A stretch of DNA of 64,000 bases, taken from NCBI RefSeq assembly GCF_000633455.1, contig NZ_AYMG01000031.1, positions 1 to 64,000 of the forward strand. Reading direction: 5' to 3'. Below are positions 16,884 through 26,071 of the stretch, in pieces. Every line of letters begins with the position of its first letter. Within the stretch, counting starts at the first letter, position 1. The position numbers and the translations under genes were made by a program. The stretch is from Pedobacter jeongneungensis (lineage in GTDB: Bacteria > Bacteroidota > Bacteroidia > Sphingobacteriales > Sphingobacteriaceae). Under the pieces are notes generated by a model. The model saw nothing but the letters and a program-made list of their open reading frames with translations, ran no database searches and was not told the origin of the DNA.

Positions 16884-18518
16884 TTAGTTTTGTTCGATTT
16901 CCTTTAAACTATTCATTTTTTTATAGGCCAGGAAGCCTTTGATGTCTTCAAAATGCTCACGAACACGTTTATTACCAAATTCAAATACTTTTGTTGCCAA
17001 TCCATCCAGGAAATCCCGATCATGCGATACCAAAATCAAAGTGCCGTCAAAATCTTTCAGCGCATCTTTAATAATGTCTTTGGTTTTCATGTCCAAATGG
17101 TTGGTTGGTTCATCCAGAATCAATACATTTACGGGCTCTAACAGCAATTTAATCATCGCCAAACGGGTTTTTTCGCCACCAGAAAGTACCTTAACTTTTT
17201 TTGTTGTATCATCACCACTAAACATAAAAGCACCTAAAAGATCTTTGATTTTTATAGTACCATCACTTAATGGAATCTGGTCGATGGTTTCGAATACGGT
17301 CAAACTTTCATCAAGCAGCGCCGCCTGGTTTTGGGCAAAGTACCCGATTTTTGCATTGTGCCCTACTTTTAAACCTCCTTCAAAATTGATCTCCCCCATA
17401 ATGGCTTTAATCATCGTCGATTTACCTTCACCGTTTTTACCAACAAAGGCTACTTTTTCTCCCCGCTCGATCACCATTGATGCTTTTTCGAAAACAACAT
17501 GATCACCATAAGTTTTAGTCAGTTCTTCTACCATTACCGGGTATTGGCCAGAACGTGGTGATGGCGGGAACTTTAGCCGCAATGCTGAAGTATCCACTTC
17601 ATCGATTTCAATTACTTCCAGCTTCTCAAGCATTTTTACACGCGATTGCACCTGCAGGGTTTTAGAATAAGTACCCCTAAACCGGTCTATAAATTCCTGA
17701 TTATCGGCAATAAAACGCTGTTGTTCTTCGTAAGCTTTTAATTGATGGATACGTCGGTCGGCCCGCAGCTGAAGGTAATGGCTGTATTTGGCTTTATAGT
17801 CGTATATTCTACCCATGGTAACCTCAATGGTGCGGTTAGAAACGTTATCTACAAAGGCACGATCGTGCGAGATCACCATCACAGCTTTTGCCGAATTGAT
17901 CAGAAAATCTTCCAGCCATTGAATGCTTTCGATATCCATGTGGTTGGTTGGCTCATCCAGTAAGATCAGATCCGGTTTTTTTAATAAAATCTTGGCTAAC
18001 TCAATACGCATACGCCATCCGCCCGAAAATTCGGAAGTTTGACGGGTAAAATCTTTACGCTCAAAACCCAAACCTTTTAACACTTTCTCTACCTCTGCGT
18101 CGTAATTTGTCTCTTCGATCGAATAAAATTTCTCACTCAGTTCCGATACACGCTCAATGAGTTTCATATAATCGTCGCTTTCGTAATCCGTACGGATAGT
18201 AAGCTGTTCATTCAGTTCGTCGAGCTCCTTTTGCATTCGGTTTACCTCTGCGAAGGCTTTCATCGTTTCTTCAAAAACGGTTACATTATCCTGTGTAAGC
18301 AAATGCTGTGGTAAATAAGCAATTACAGCTTCTTTAGGGCCAGTTACGCTACCGGAAGTAGGTTTGGATGCATCGGCAATAATTTTAAGTATGGTCGACT
18401 TTCCCGCACCATTTTTACCCATAAGGGCAATTTTATCATTCTCGTTTATCGAAAAGGTTACATCGCTAAAAAGCGTGGTTCCGCCAAATGAAACGGAGAT
18501 GTTATTTACATTAATCAC
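16884..18518 (-). CDS. ABC-F family ATPase (ribosome-associated)
   Basis: The 544-residue protein has two ABC ATPase domains and no membrane segment. Walker A motifs are GKNGAGKST near 34 and GKNGEGKST near 361; signature motifs are SGGWRMRIELAK near 165 and SGGEKTRLAM near 445; both Walker B regions end LDEPTNH. A charged linker of about 80 residues joins the domains. This is the ABC-F arrangement; members act on the ribosome in translation elongation or antibiotic protection. It is a single gene with its own terminator. Assignment to a particular subfamily (EttA, Uup, YbiT or others) is not safe from sequence reading alone. Confidence 0.92.
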   Translation of the reverse strand: MINVNNISVSFGGTTLFSDVTFSINENDKIALMGKNGAGKSTILKIIADASKPTSGSVTGPKEAVIAYLPQHLLTQDNVTVFEETMKAFAEVNRMQKELDELNEQLTIRTDYESDDYMKLIERVSELSEKFYSIEETNYDAEVEKVLKGLGFERKDFTRQTSEFSGGWRMRIELAKILLKKPDLILLDEPTNHMDIESIQWLEDFLINSAKAVMVISHDRAFVDNVSNRTIEVTMGRIYDYKAKYSHYLQLRADRRIHQLKAYEEQQRFIADNQEFIDRFRGTYSKTLQVQSRVKMLEKLEVIEIDEVDTSALRLKFPPSPRSGQYPVMVEELTKTYGDHVVFEKASMVIERGEKVAFVGKNGEGKSTMIKAIMGEINFEGGLKVGHNAKIGYFAQNQAALLDESLTVFETIDQIPLSDGTIKIKDLLGAFMFSGDDTTKKVKVLSGGEKTRLAMIKLLLEPVNVLILDEPTNHLDMKTKDIIKDALKDFDGTLILVSHDRDFLDGLATKVFEFGNKRVREHFEDIKGFLAYKKMNSLKEIEQN

Positions 18519-18619
18519 GAAGTTGGAATATTAATTGGCGGCAAAGATAAAGGAAAGCGCGTAAATTATAGCTTTTGTACAATCAATTATCTCTACTAGC
18601 AGCAGATTCCAAAAATTGA

Positions 18620-18715
18620 TCGTCATTTCGAATGGAGCACAGTCCCGACGTTAAAGTCTTGAGAGTAATCTTTTTACATAGTTTATAGATTTCTCCACTG
18701 CGGTCGAAATGACGA
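18620..18715. repeat. REP-like imperfect palindromic intergenic repeat
   Basis: TCGTCATTTCGA (18620-18631) and TCGAAATGACGA (18704-18715) are perfect inverted ends of a 96-base element whose interior includes TTTCTCCACTGCGG. Elements of this look are scattered between genes in Pedobacter and flavobacteria. It fills most of the 303-base gap between the ABC-F start and the outer-membrane receptor stop; the rest shows nothing else. Confidence 0.6.
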
Positions 18716-18821
18716 CCCACCTAAAAATACCATCACCACTATAGTGTTTTTCTAAGGTAAGCCCTGGGGAATGACGATTAATCGCAGCGTATCAATATCA
18801 GTCTCCAAAATCGCTCTTTAT

Positions 18822-21239
18822 TTAATTAGACGATTTTTTGGTATCATCATTACTAATGCTGCGTTCGCTCTTTTTAATCGATCCCTTGAGTTTTCCGAAT
18901 TTCCAGTTGAGCCCAAAACTGATGCGCCGGAAAGGATTTTCGCGGATACGTTCCTGGGTAAAATTGACCCCTTCGGTGTAGCTTCTGTAAGCCCTGTACT
19001 TTTGGAAGGGATTAGCAACCATGGCAGAGAAGGTTAGTTTATCTTTAATGATGTCTTTACTACCGCTAAAACCCAGATAATAATAATAATTCGACTGTCC
19101 CTGTAACATCACATCGGGTGCCCCATAATTGAAGGATACGCTTGTTTTCCAGGTTTTTTCAAACTTGTAACTGGTGGTAAAGCTCGAATAGCCCGTTAAG
19201 CCGCTATTTTTTGCAAGCACGCCATTAATCATTCCTTCCAGCCAGATGTAGTTCAGGTTTGCACTTACATTGAGGTTCCATTTAGCCGTAATGGGATAAT
19301 TGAAGTTTGCATTTGTACCCAGTAACCTGCTTTTACCAATATTGAAAGAAGTTACCCTGGTTAGGTTTTCGGCAGGAAGATATTCAAATACCTGCTGCTG
19401 GGTATTGTTGGCAAAATTATAGCTCAGGCTTAAATTGAGCGATCCTTTTTTGAAATTACTATAAGTCAGCTCGAAGTTATTGCTTAATGTAGCTTTAAGA
19501 TCAGGGTTACCAAAATATTCAAAGTTTGGCCTTGATTTGTCGACAAATGGATTCAGGTCCCATATCCCCGGACGCTGGATTCGCTGGGTGAAACCCAGGC
19601 TGATGCTTTGACTGTTTTTCAAAGTTCTGTTAAATGAAACCGATGGGATCAGGTTAAAATAATCTGTTTTAACAGTCGTATTTGTACTTTCAAAGTTGCC
19701 CGTTACATAGGTTCCTTCCAAACGGGCTCCCGCCTTAAAAGTCCAGTCTTTAAGTTTTAAGATATAAGTATTGTAAACCCCAAAAATATTCTGGTCATTG
19801 CCATAAACATTACTCTGCGCAGGATCGAGCTGGTAGATATTCTGTGCGGGATTAAAATTGAGGTACTGGAAATTGCTCTCCCCGTTCCTTAAAATTGCCT
19901 TCACTCCGGCCTCAATGGTAAGTTTTTTAAAGGGATTCACATAATCTACCTGGATAGTCTGCTCCTTTGATCTGCTGGTATTTTCCTGTTTATAATCCGG
20001 GCCGGTAAAGTTTATTTTATTACTAAACATGACATCGTTTAGCTGTGGTTCCGAACTATTAAAAAATTTATAAGAGAAGGTAAGCAGGTGCTCCTTTTTA
20101 CCTGCAAAACCTTTTTGGTAGTTGAAAGTATAGTCGGTTCCGCCCCACTCATACCTGATGCCGCTGCCCATGTCGTAAGCTGTTAATGCCGCTCCGTCCA
20201 TGATGTCAAAATGCTGCATCAGGTTCTGCTGGTTATAACCACCGTAAGGGTTAACTTCAACGGTGATCAGATTGAGCGAATCAATCTCATAGCTTAGCTC
20301 TCCGCCACCCCACCTCCATTTATTGTCCATTTTCTGAAAACCCAGTGAATAAAGGCTGGAAGGTATTTGGGTACCCCTGCTATTACGGATATCGCTCATT
20401 TTTATGCCATCAACCTGCCATACGCCTGTTCCACCATATAGGTTAGCACCGAATTTTCCCTGTTTGATGGTAAAATTTCCATTTCCGCTCGGTCCACCCG
20501 GGAACTGATAACGTGCGTTCAGGTTTCCATTATAACCGTTTTCCATTTTTCTGGAAGTGATGATATTGATGATACCTGATAACCCTTCACTTTCATACTT
20601 TGATGGCGGGGTGGTGATTACTTCTATTTTCTGCACGCCGGCAGCAGGCATACTTTTCAGATACTCCTTAGGGTCACGGGTTAGAATGCCCGACGGTTTG
20701 CCATTAATCAGGATGCGGTAATTGCCTGTCCCTTTCAGCTTTACGTTATCATCCGCATCAACCGACAAAAGGGGGACTTTACGCATCATATCCATAACCG
20801 ACAGTACTTTGCTCTCTGCATCTGCCTGGATATCATACACAATACGGTCGGATTCCTGTTTAATTAGCGGCTTACTTCCGGCAATGGAAACCTCTCCCAG
20901 CTCATTGCCGGCAGAGGTCATATTAATTTTACCCAGATCGGTATGAGCAGTTAACTTAACAACAAGCTGTTTAGGCTTGTAGCCCAAAGATCCGATCAGG
21001 ATCTTATATTCTCCCTGGCCTATTCCTGAAAACGAAAATTTTCCCAGTCCATCAGAAACAACACTTTTAATTACTAGTGAATCTTTTTTAATGGCAACGG
21101 TAAAGTATTCACCTGGTTTTTGGGTCAGGCTGTCTATAATCATGCCGCTTACCTGATATTTGTTTTCCTGGGCATGTAAAGTGCCCCAGGTAAGACTGCA
21201 TTGAATAACAATACAGATCATTAAAAAGTATCTGCTCAT
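18822..21239 (-). CDS. TonB-dependent-receptor-like outer membrane beta-barrel protein
   Basis: From ATG 21239 the protein has 805 residues: signal peptide (MSRYFLMICIV to LHAQ), carboxypeptidase-regulatory-like domain (about 30-110), plug domain (about 125-230, with GTGNYRILINGKPSGIL and SEGLSGIINIIT), and a long beta-barrel with alternating aromatic strands ending WKFGKLKG plus a charged tail. The plug and barrel fit the OMP_b-brl_3 outer-membrane family rather than SusC. No SusD partner is adjacent, so it likely takes a small ligand or metal complex or acts in envelope maintenance. The longer frame start at 21296 is rejected because the signal peptide begins at residue 20 of it. Confidence 0.88.
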   Translation of the reverse strand: MSRYFLMICIVIQCSLTWGTLHAQENKYQVSGMIIDSLTQKPGEYFTVAIKKDSLVIKSVVSDGLGKFSFSGIGQGEYKILIGSLGYKPKQLVVKLTAHTDLGKINMTSAGNELGEVSIAGSKPLIKQESDRIVYDIQADAESKVLSVMDMMRKVPLLSVDADDNVKLKGTGNYRILINGKPSGILTRDPKEYLKSMPAAGVQKIEVITTPPSKYESEGLSGIINIITSRKMENGYNGNLNARYQFPGGPSGNGNFTIKQGKFGANLYGGTGVWQVDGIKMSDIRNSRGTQIPSSLYSLGFQKMDNKWRWGGGELSYEIDSLNLITVEVNPYGGYNQQNLMQHFDIMDGAALTAYDMGSGIRYEWGGTDYTFNYQKGFAGKKEHLLTFSYKFFNSSEPQLNDVMFSNKINFTGPDYKQENTSRSKEQTIQVDYVNPFKKLTIEAGVKAILRNGESNFQYLNFNPAQNIYQLDPAQSNVYGNDQNIFGVYNTYILKLKDWTFKAGARLEGTYVTGNFESTNTTVKTDYFNLIPSVSFNRTLKNSQSISLGFTQRIQRPGIWDLNPFVDKSRPNFEYFGNPDLKATLSNNFELTYSNFKKGSLNLSLSYNFANNTQQQVFEYLPAENLTRVTSFNIGKSRLLGTNANFNYPITAKWNLNVSANLNYIWLEGMINGVLAKNSGLTGYSSFTTSYKFEKTWKTSVSFNYGAPDVMLQGQSNYYYYLGFSGSKDIIKDKLTFSAMVANPFQKYRAYRSYTEGVNFTQERIRENPFRRISFGLNWKFGKLKGSIKKSERSISNDDTKKSSN

Positions 21240-21445
21240 AAAAAGATTTTTTTCCGGTGTGTAAAACATTTCTGTTCTTATGCCTACTAGATGCAAAAGT
21301 TTATATAATGTTGCATGGACGCTGGAAAATTGATCCGAAAAGATTAAAAATCAATAAGATAAATTTTGCCTAACCATTGATATCCATATGATCTATCAAC
21401 AGAAGAGCCGAGCTGATTGCACACATATAACACAAAACCGTCTTT

Positions 21446-21479
21446 CATCACATTTATCCCCTATTCCATCACATTTATC
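21446..21479. promoter_or_regulatory. Phased direct repeat upstream of the alpha/beta hydrolase
   Basis: CATCACATTTATC occurs at 21446-21458 and 21467-21479, two perfect 13-base copies 21 bases apart (two helical turns). It is 70-100 bases before the start at 21549 in the 309-base spacer 21240-21548 between divergent genes. Such spacing is typical of dimeric response-regulator sites. I see nothing else certain in the spacer. Confidence 0.45.
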
Positions 21480-21548
21480 TTTTACAATGTGCAGATCAGG
21501 ATATATTGCAGCACATTTAAACAATAATATAACCCCAAATTAACGACA

Positions 21549-22439
21549 ATGAAATCCCGTTTACTTATTTTGCTCTGCTGCTTCAGTTCTGGACTGTTTG
21601 CACAAATCCAGCCAGATTCTACTTCCAATCCAGACTTTACCATAGAAAATATTAAGTTTACGAGTGCAGGTGTCACATTGGAAGGTGCAATCTTTAAACC
21701 AAAACATGCGCATGCAGCGATAGTTTTAGTGCATGGCTCTGGCCAGGAAATGAGGATGGCGGGGATGGCATCGCTTTTGGCGAAAAATGGCATCGCGGTA
21801 TTAACCTACGACAAACGCGGCGTTGGAAAATCGGGCGGTGTTTATGCCGGACCAGAAGTAGGAACCAATAACATTGATTCTGCCAACCTCAACCTACTGG
21901 CTTTAGATGCTAGTGCCGCCTCAAACATACTTTTGGCACATCTGCCAACTCAACACCTGCCTTTAGGTTTAATGGGCTTTAGCCAGGCTGGCTGGGTCAT
22001 TCCTCTGGCCGCAAAGAAAAACCATCATGTAAACTTCATGATATTGTTTAGCGGACCGGTTGTTACCACGCTCGAACAGCTCCGGTTTCAGTTTTATACA
22101 CAGGGTAAATCCAGCTTTTGGGAAACACATACTGAAGCCGAGGCACGTGAACACATCAATACCGATCCAGACCGGTATCAGTTTGCCGGAACCGATCCCC
22201 GCGATGCCCTAGCAAAACTCGCAACCCCGGGGCTTTGGATTTTTGGCGGCAAAGACATCCAAATTCCGGTAGGCTTATCAATAGAACACCTCAATACGCT
22301 TAAGGCAAAAGGTAAACCTTATCAATATCAGTTGTTTCCGGCGCTGGGCCACAACACCGCTTCCTCTAAATCCCCTGAACCACTTAACTACGCGCTTGAA
22401 TGGATTAAAACCATTGGTGATGCTAAAAAACGTAAATAG
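21549..22439 (+). CDS. Secreted alpha/beta hydrolase (S9/dienelactone-hydrolase-like)
   Basis: The 296-residue protein has a signal peptide (MKSRLLILLCCFSSG, cleavage after FAQ) and the alpha/beta fold: VHGSGQEMRM at 61-70, YDKRGVGKSGG at 87-97, nucleophile Ser145 in GFSQAGW, acid in FGGKDIQIP and His in ALGHNTA near the end. It belongs to the broad group of periplasmic acyl hydrolases and peptidases related to S9 and BAAT domains. The substrate is unknown. It is a single gene preceded by a phased direct repeat. Confidence 0.88.
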   Translation: MKSRLLILLCCFSSGLFAQIQPDSTSNPDFTIENIKFTSAGVTLEGAIFKPKHAHAAIVLVHGSGQEMRMAGMASLLAKNGIAVLTYDKRGVGKSGGVYAGPEVGTNNIDSANLNLLALDASAASNILLAHLPTQHLPLGLMGFSQAGWVIPLAAKKNHHVNFMILFSGPVVTTLEQLRFQFYTQGKSSFWETHTEAEAREHINTDPDRYQFAGTDPRDALAKLATPGLWIFGGKDIQIPVGLSIEHLNTLKAKGKPYQYQLFPALGHNTASSKSPEPLNYALEWIKTIGDAKKRK

Positions 22440-22581
22440 TTAAATAAGGATTAACGATCTGAATAATATTCTCTAAGACTATATGGGTTTTAGGGAATTA
22501 TTCAATCCGTTATAAAAGCTGATGCCTGCAACCTTTCACATGGTAAATGCGTCTTTAGCAGAAGAGATTAATTTACTTTAG

Positions 22582-23784
22582 ATGAAAAATTTGTATATTC
22601 TTATTATTTTTTCCTGCTGTACAATAAGCGCCTTAGGTCAATACAAAGTGCGTTTAGCTAAACATGCCACTATAGGCGTAAATCCTAATATTGAAAGTTA
22701 TTTTTTTGTGGAAAAATTAGCCGTTGAAAGTATTGGCAATTACGTTTTTGATATAAAGGGGATTGATTATTCACATCAGCCTATCGTTTATTTTGGCTTT
22801 AAACATTTCCGGCGTTATCAAAACGACCCGACAATCATAAGGGCTGCAGAAATACTCAAACAGATCAGAGACTCACTTGGTGATAACGGGCCGATATTAA
22901 ACTATCTGTTAAACCAAAAAGAATTTCCGGCAAAAGGACCGCGCTTTGCCAGTGATAAAAATACATCTGCGGCTGATAAGCTAACTACCTTGTTACCTGA
23001 ACTAACGGATAGCTTAAGAAAGTTTTACATCAAGGCAGATGTAGCTGGATTTCTGAAGAAAAACAGTTCCTTTTATAAAGGGGCCCTTGAAGAAATTGCC
23101 AAAGACATCAACAGATCGGCTTATCCATCCATAGAGAAGTGGTACGGAAAAAAATTCCCACGATACGAATTATACATATCGCCCGCCATGCCGATAACCC
23201 CGGGCGAAGACAGTTACAGGGGATTCGGGCCGGTTATTTTATCGCCAGATGGCAAGATTCCTTCAATGGTGGTGAGTTCGAGTAAGATGCTAAAATTGCA
23301 AGACAGCCTACCTTTATACAGGCAATATGGCTTTGATAACCGTGGCGTTACCCAGTTCATTACCGTTCACGAGATATCACATTCCTTTGTGAATCCGCTG
23401 CTCGAAAGGTATGAAAAGCAAATTAAGGCTGACTCCGCTTTATTTATAAAAGAACTGAAAGATACATTGGCTTCACGTGGTATAAGAGATTGGTATGTAT
23501 GCGTAATTGAACATTTAGTAAGGCTCGGCGAAATAAGAATTGCAGTGTCTAATGGCAACATTAAAGAAGCTGATCGTTTAAGAGATCTTCACATTGGTGA
23601 GTATAGCTGCGTGTTAATTCCACTGTTAGAAGAAAAAATAACAGAATATGAAAAGAACAGGGCAAAATATCCAACATTTGAAAGTTATCTTCCAGAACTG
23701 ATCGGGTTTCTACACAATTTAACACCCAAAACCATAAAGGATCAATTTTTAAAATATGATAACCATAAAATTATTCGCGGCTGA
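22582..23784 (+). CDS. Secreted HExxH metalloprotease-like protein (DUF4932 type)
   Basis: The 400-residue protein has a signal peptide (cleavage after ALGQ near residue 20) and a zincin motif, His263-Glu264-x-x-His267 in TVHEISHSF. The downstream region includes a conserved-looking VIEHLVRLGEIRIA near 318 that may give the third ligand. The architecture fits the DUF4932 group of Bacteroidota proteins, which are predicted metallopeptidases without known substrate. The product is expected in the periplasm or outside the cell. It is probably a single-gene unit. Confidence 0.8.
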   Translation: MKNLYILIIFSCCTISALGQYKVRLAKHATIGVNPNIESYFFVEKLAVESIGNYVFDIKGIDYSHQPIVYFGFKHFRRYQNDPTIIRAAEILKQIRDSLGDNGPILNYLLNQKEFPAKGPRFASDKNTSAADKLTTLLPELTDSLRKFYIKADVAGFLKKNSSFYKGALEEIAKDINRSAYPSIEKWYGKKFPRYELYISPAMPITPGEDSYRGFGPVILSPDGKIPSMVVSSSKMLKLQDSLPLYRQYGFDNRGVTQFITVHEISHSFVNPLLERYEKQIKADSALFIKELKDTLASRGIRDWYVCVIEHLVRLGEIRIAVSNGNIKEADRLRDLHIGEYSCVLIPLLEEKITEYEKNRAKYPTFESYLPELIGFLHNLTPKTIKDQFLKYDNHKIIRG

Positions 23785-23853
23785 TAATCAACAAGAAGAA
23801 ACCTTTTTATAGAAATCCGGATTTTTGTAATAAACAAAAATATTAGATTAAAA

Positions 23854-23887
23854 TGTAAATATAATTGATATATCAATTATATTTACA
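23854..23887. promoter_or_regulatory. Perfect 34-base palindromic operator before the serine hydrolase-MarR operon
   Basis: The left arm TGTAAATATAATTGATA (23854-23870) is exactly the reverse complement of the right arm TATCAATTATATTTACA (23871-23887), with no spacer. It ends 3 bases before the ATG at 23891. A MarR-family gene closes the operon, so it is the natural ligand. Confidence 0.75.
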
Positions 23888-23890
23888 CCA

Positions 23891-25021
23891 ATGAAAAAAT
23901 ATTCCTATTTAAGTATTTCGTTTTTCACGTTAATATTCGGTCTCAATACCATCTGTCGGGCTCAAAACAGCAAAATCGACAGTACAGTTAAAGCGATTAT
24001 GACAGAGAACCACATTGCAGGTTTATCTGCAGCAGTTATCGACAGTGGTAAAATTATCTGGACCGGCTATTACGGATACCAGAACATTGAGCAACAACAA
24101 AAGGTAAATGCCCAAACTACTTTTGTAATTGCATCAACCTCTAAAACGGTTACAGCAGCTGCACTGATGCAGCTTTATAGTAAGGGCAAGTTTAAAATGG
24201 ATGATGACATCAATAAATACCTGCCTTTTAAGGTCAAAAACCCAAATTACCCAAACTTACCGGTTACTTTCGCTCAACTACTCCGTCACCGTTCTGCCAT
24301 TCAGGATAATATAGATTACCTCGGCCCGTTCTGGCTGGTAAAAAAAGGAGACCCAACTATACCCCTTGGCACTTTTTTAAAAGACTACCTGGCCATTGGC
24401 GGGAAAAATTATAATGCAGATAAAAACTTTTTTAAGGAAAAACCCGACAGTGCATTTCATTACAGTAACATAGGCATATCACTGGTAGGCTATTTAGTGG
24501 AACGTATATCAGGAATGCCATTTGAACAGTATTGCAAGCAAAACATATTTACCCCGTTGGAAATGAATACTGCTGCATGGCATTTAAAAGATCTTGATAC
24601 CACAAAACTTGCAATGCCTTATAATTATAGCGATTCGCTGAAAAAATTTGTCCCTCTGGGATTTGGTGGTTTCCCTGATTATCCAGCAGGCACCTTACAT
24701 ACTACACCAACACAGCTTGCCAACTTTTTAATCTCCTGGACACAGAATGGAAAATTTAAAGATAAACAGGTATTTGAACGAAATGCAGTACAGCTTTTAA
24801 CACCAGATGAAACCAGTTTAGGTTATTATACCTGGTTCTTAAGAGGTACAGAGAAAGGAGAGCTTATTTATAACCATACAGGTGGAGATGAAGGCGTATT
24901 AAGTTTTATTGCCTTTAACCCGAAAACAAAAAAAGGCATATTGTTTATGATGAACAGTTTTTTTGAATCGAGAGAAGTTTTTATTAAACTCGTTAATTTA
25001 TTCTATTATAATACACATTAA
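23891..25021 (+). CDS. Secreted serine hydrolase, beta-lactamase class C / DD-peptidase fold
   Basis: The 376-residue protein has a signal peptide (cleavage after CRAQ near 25) and the penicillin-recognising motifs: Ser82-x-x-Lys85 in ASTSKTVTAA, Tyr-Ser-Asn in HYSNIGISLVGYLVE, and HTGGDEG near 336 in place of KTG. This is the class C beta-lactamase-like family, which includes esterases, D-aminopeptidases and beta-lactamases. It is followed after 10 bases by a MarR regulator and preceded by a 34-base palindrome, which suggests that it is induced by a small ligand. True beta-lactamase activity is not shown. Confidence 0.88.
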   Translation: MKKYSYLSISFFTLIFGLNTICRAQNSKIDSTVKAIMTENHIAGLSAAVIDSGKIIWTGYYGYQNIEQQQKVNAQTTFVIASTSKTVTAAALMQLYSKGKFKMDDDINKYLPFKVKNPNYPNLPVTFAQLLRHRSAIQDNIDYLGPFWLVKKGDPTIPLGTFLKDYLAIGGKNYNADKNFFKEKPDSAFHYSNIGISLVGYLVERISGMPFEQYCKQNIFTPLEMNTAAWHLKDLDTTKLAMPYNYSDSLKKFVPLGFGGFPDYPAGTLHTTPTQLANFLISWTQNGKFKDKQVFERNAVQLLTPDETSLGYYTWFLRGTEKGELIYNHTGGDEGVLSFIAFNPKTKKGILFMMNSFFESREVFIKLVNLFYYNTH

Positions 25022-25031
25022 TTGTACAACG

Positions 25032-25472
25032 ATGAATAATGATGAAAATTTAGAAGACATCCTGTTTTATTCGCTCGAAAGATCGATTAAAAGTTACAGG
25101 CAATTTGCACAGCAGCAACTTGTAAAGAACGGCTTTAATATCACTATTGATCAATGGCTGTTATTAAAAGCCATTCATAATCATCCCGGGCAAACGCAAC
25201 AGCAAATTGCCCGGGCGATTTTTAAAGATTTTGCATCTGTTACCCGAATGGTGGAATTATTAGTTGAAAAAAAGTACCTGATCCGTTTCTCCCACCCTAC
25301 CGACCGTAGAAGATTTAAGCTGAAGCTGGCAAAAACTGCTGTAGAATTAATGCATGACATGCAACCTATAATCGAAAACAACCGTAAAACAGCCTTAAAA
25401 AACATTAGCGAACAACAGATCATTCAATTTGACGAAGTGCTAAACCTCATTATCAATAACTGTAAGGTTTAA
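25032..25472 (+). CDS. MarR-family transcriptional regulator
   Basis: From ATG 25032 the protein has 146 residues with the MarR winged helix: ITIDQWLLLKAIHNHPGQTQQQIARAI, a recognition helix FASVTRMVELLVEKKYL, and the wing motif HPTDRRRFKLKL (the DxRxxxxxLT-like signature). The frame can be read from 24963, but those 23 residues overlap the preceding gene and are not MarR-like. It lies 10 bases after the serine hydrolase and probably represses both genes through the palindrome at 23854-23887. Confidence 0.9.
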   Translation: MNNDENLEDILFYSLERSIKSYRQFAQQQLVKNGFNITIDQWLLLKAIHNHPGQTQQQIARAIFKDFASVTRMVELLVEKKYLIRFSHPTDRRRFKLKLAKTAVELMHDMQPIIENNRKTALKNISEQQIIQFDEVLNLIINNCKV

Positions 25473-25522
25473 TAAATTTAACATTATTCATTTATGAATT
25501 TTGCCCTTGCTCTCCACAGCCA

Positions 25523-26002
25523 TTAATCATGGCTACGGGTAAAATTATAATCTAAGCTTTTTCCATCTCCGGACACGATTGCTTTAACCGTTTTACCAGT
25601 CCTTTTATAAGCGATCTTTTTCGGAAAATCATGCTCCGGGTTTTCGCAAACAAAAGCATCTTTACCTATGGCAGTAAGTTTAAAATCAACCGGTTTTGGC
25701 TCACCGGTAACAACAACGGTATAAAAGATGTCATCTCCTTTAATACTCAGTTCCAGTTCTTCTGTAAAAACAGGTATTTTTTCTTTAAGCGTAACTCCTT
25801 TTCCGATAAATCTGGTTTCAGATACTTTGGTCCAATTTTCGTAACCTGATTGTCCGGGTTTGGAGTTTGTTCGCTGCCATTTCCCGATAAGCCATTCCAG
25901 CTTTTTAAATTTTTGCGTTGTACTTTCCTGTCCCTTAGCAAGGTTCATCATACCCAGGCTGAATACAACAGAAATGATCATGTGAAGTCGTAGAATTTTC
26001 AT
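25523..26002 (-). CDS. Secreted DUF6265-type protein
   Basis: From ATG 26002 the protein has 159 residues: a signal peptide (MKILRLHMIISVVF to AKGQ), then FKKLEWLIGKWQRT, the typical opening of small lipocalin-like proteins with a WLxGxW motif (DUF6265 and relatives), and CENPEHDFPKKIAY near 120. The fold is probably a beta-barrel that binds a small hydrophobic ligand. Function is unknown. The stop lies close to the convergent MarR gene. Confidence 0.75.
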   Translation of the reverse strand: MKILRLHMIISVVFSLGMMNLAKGQESTTQKFKKLEWLIGKWQRTNSKPGQSGYENWTKVSETRFIGKGVTLKEKIPVFTEELELSIKGDDIFYTVVVTGEPKPVDFKLTAIGKDAFVCENPEHDFPKKIAYKRTGKTVKAIVSGDGKSLDYNFTRSHD

Positions 26003-26071
26003 AGTTTTTTCTTTCAAAAATACAACTGACCAGTGTTATGGTATTGTACAAAACCGACGCCTGTATGGAAA

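Noticed and set aside
23891-25021. Antibiotic-resistance beta-lactamase
   Set aside because: The SxxK and YSN motifs also occur in many esterases and peptidases; nothing in the sequence shows beta-lactam hydrolysis.
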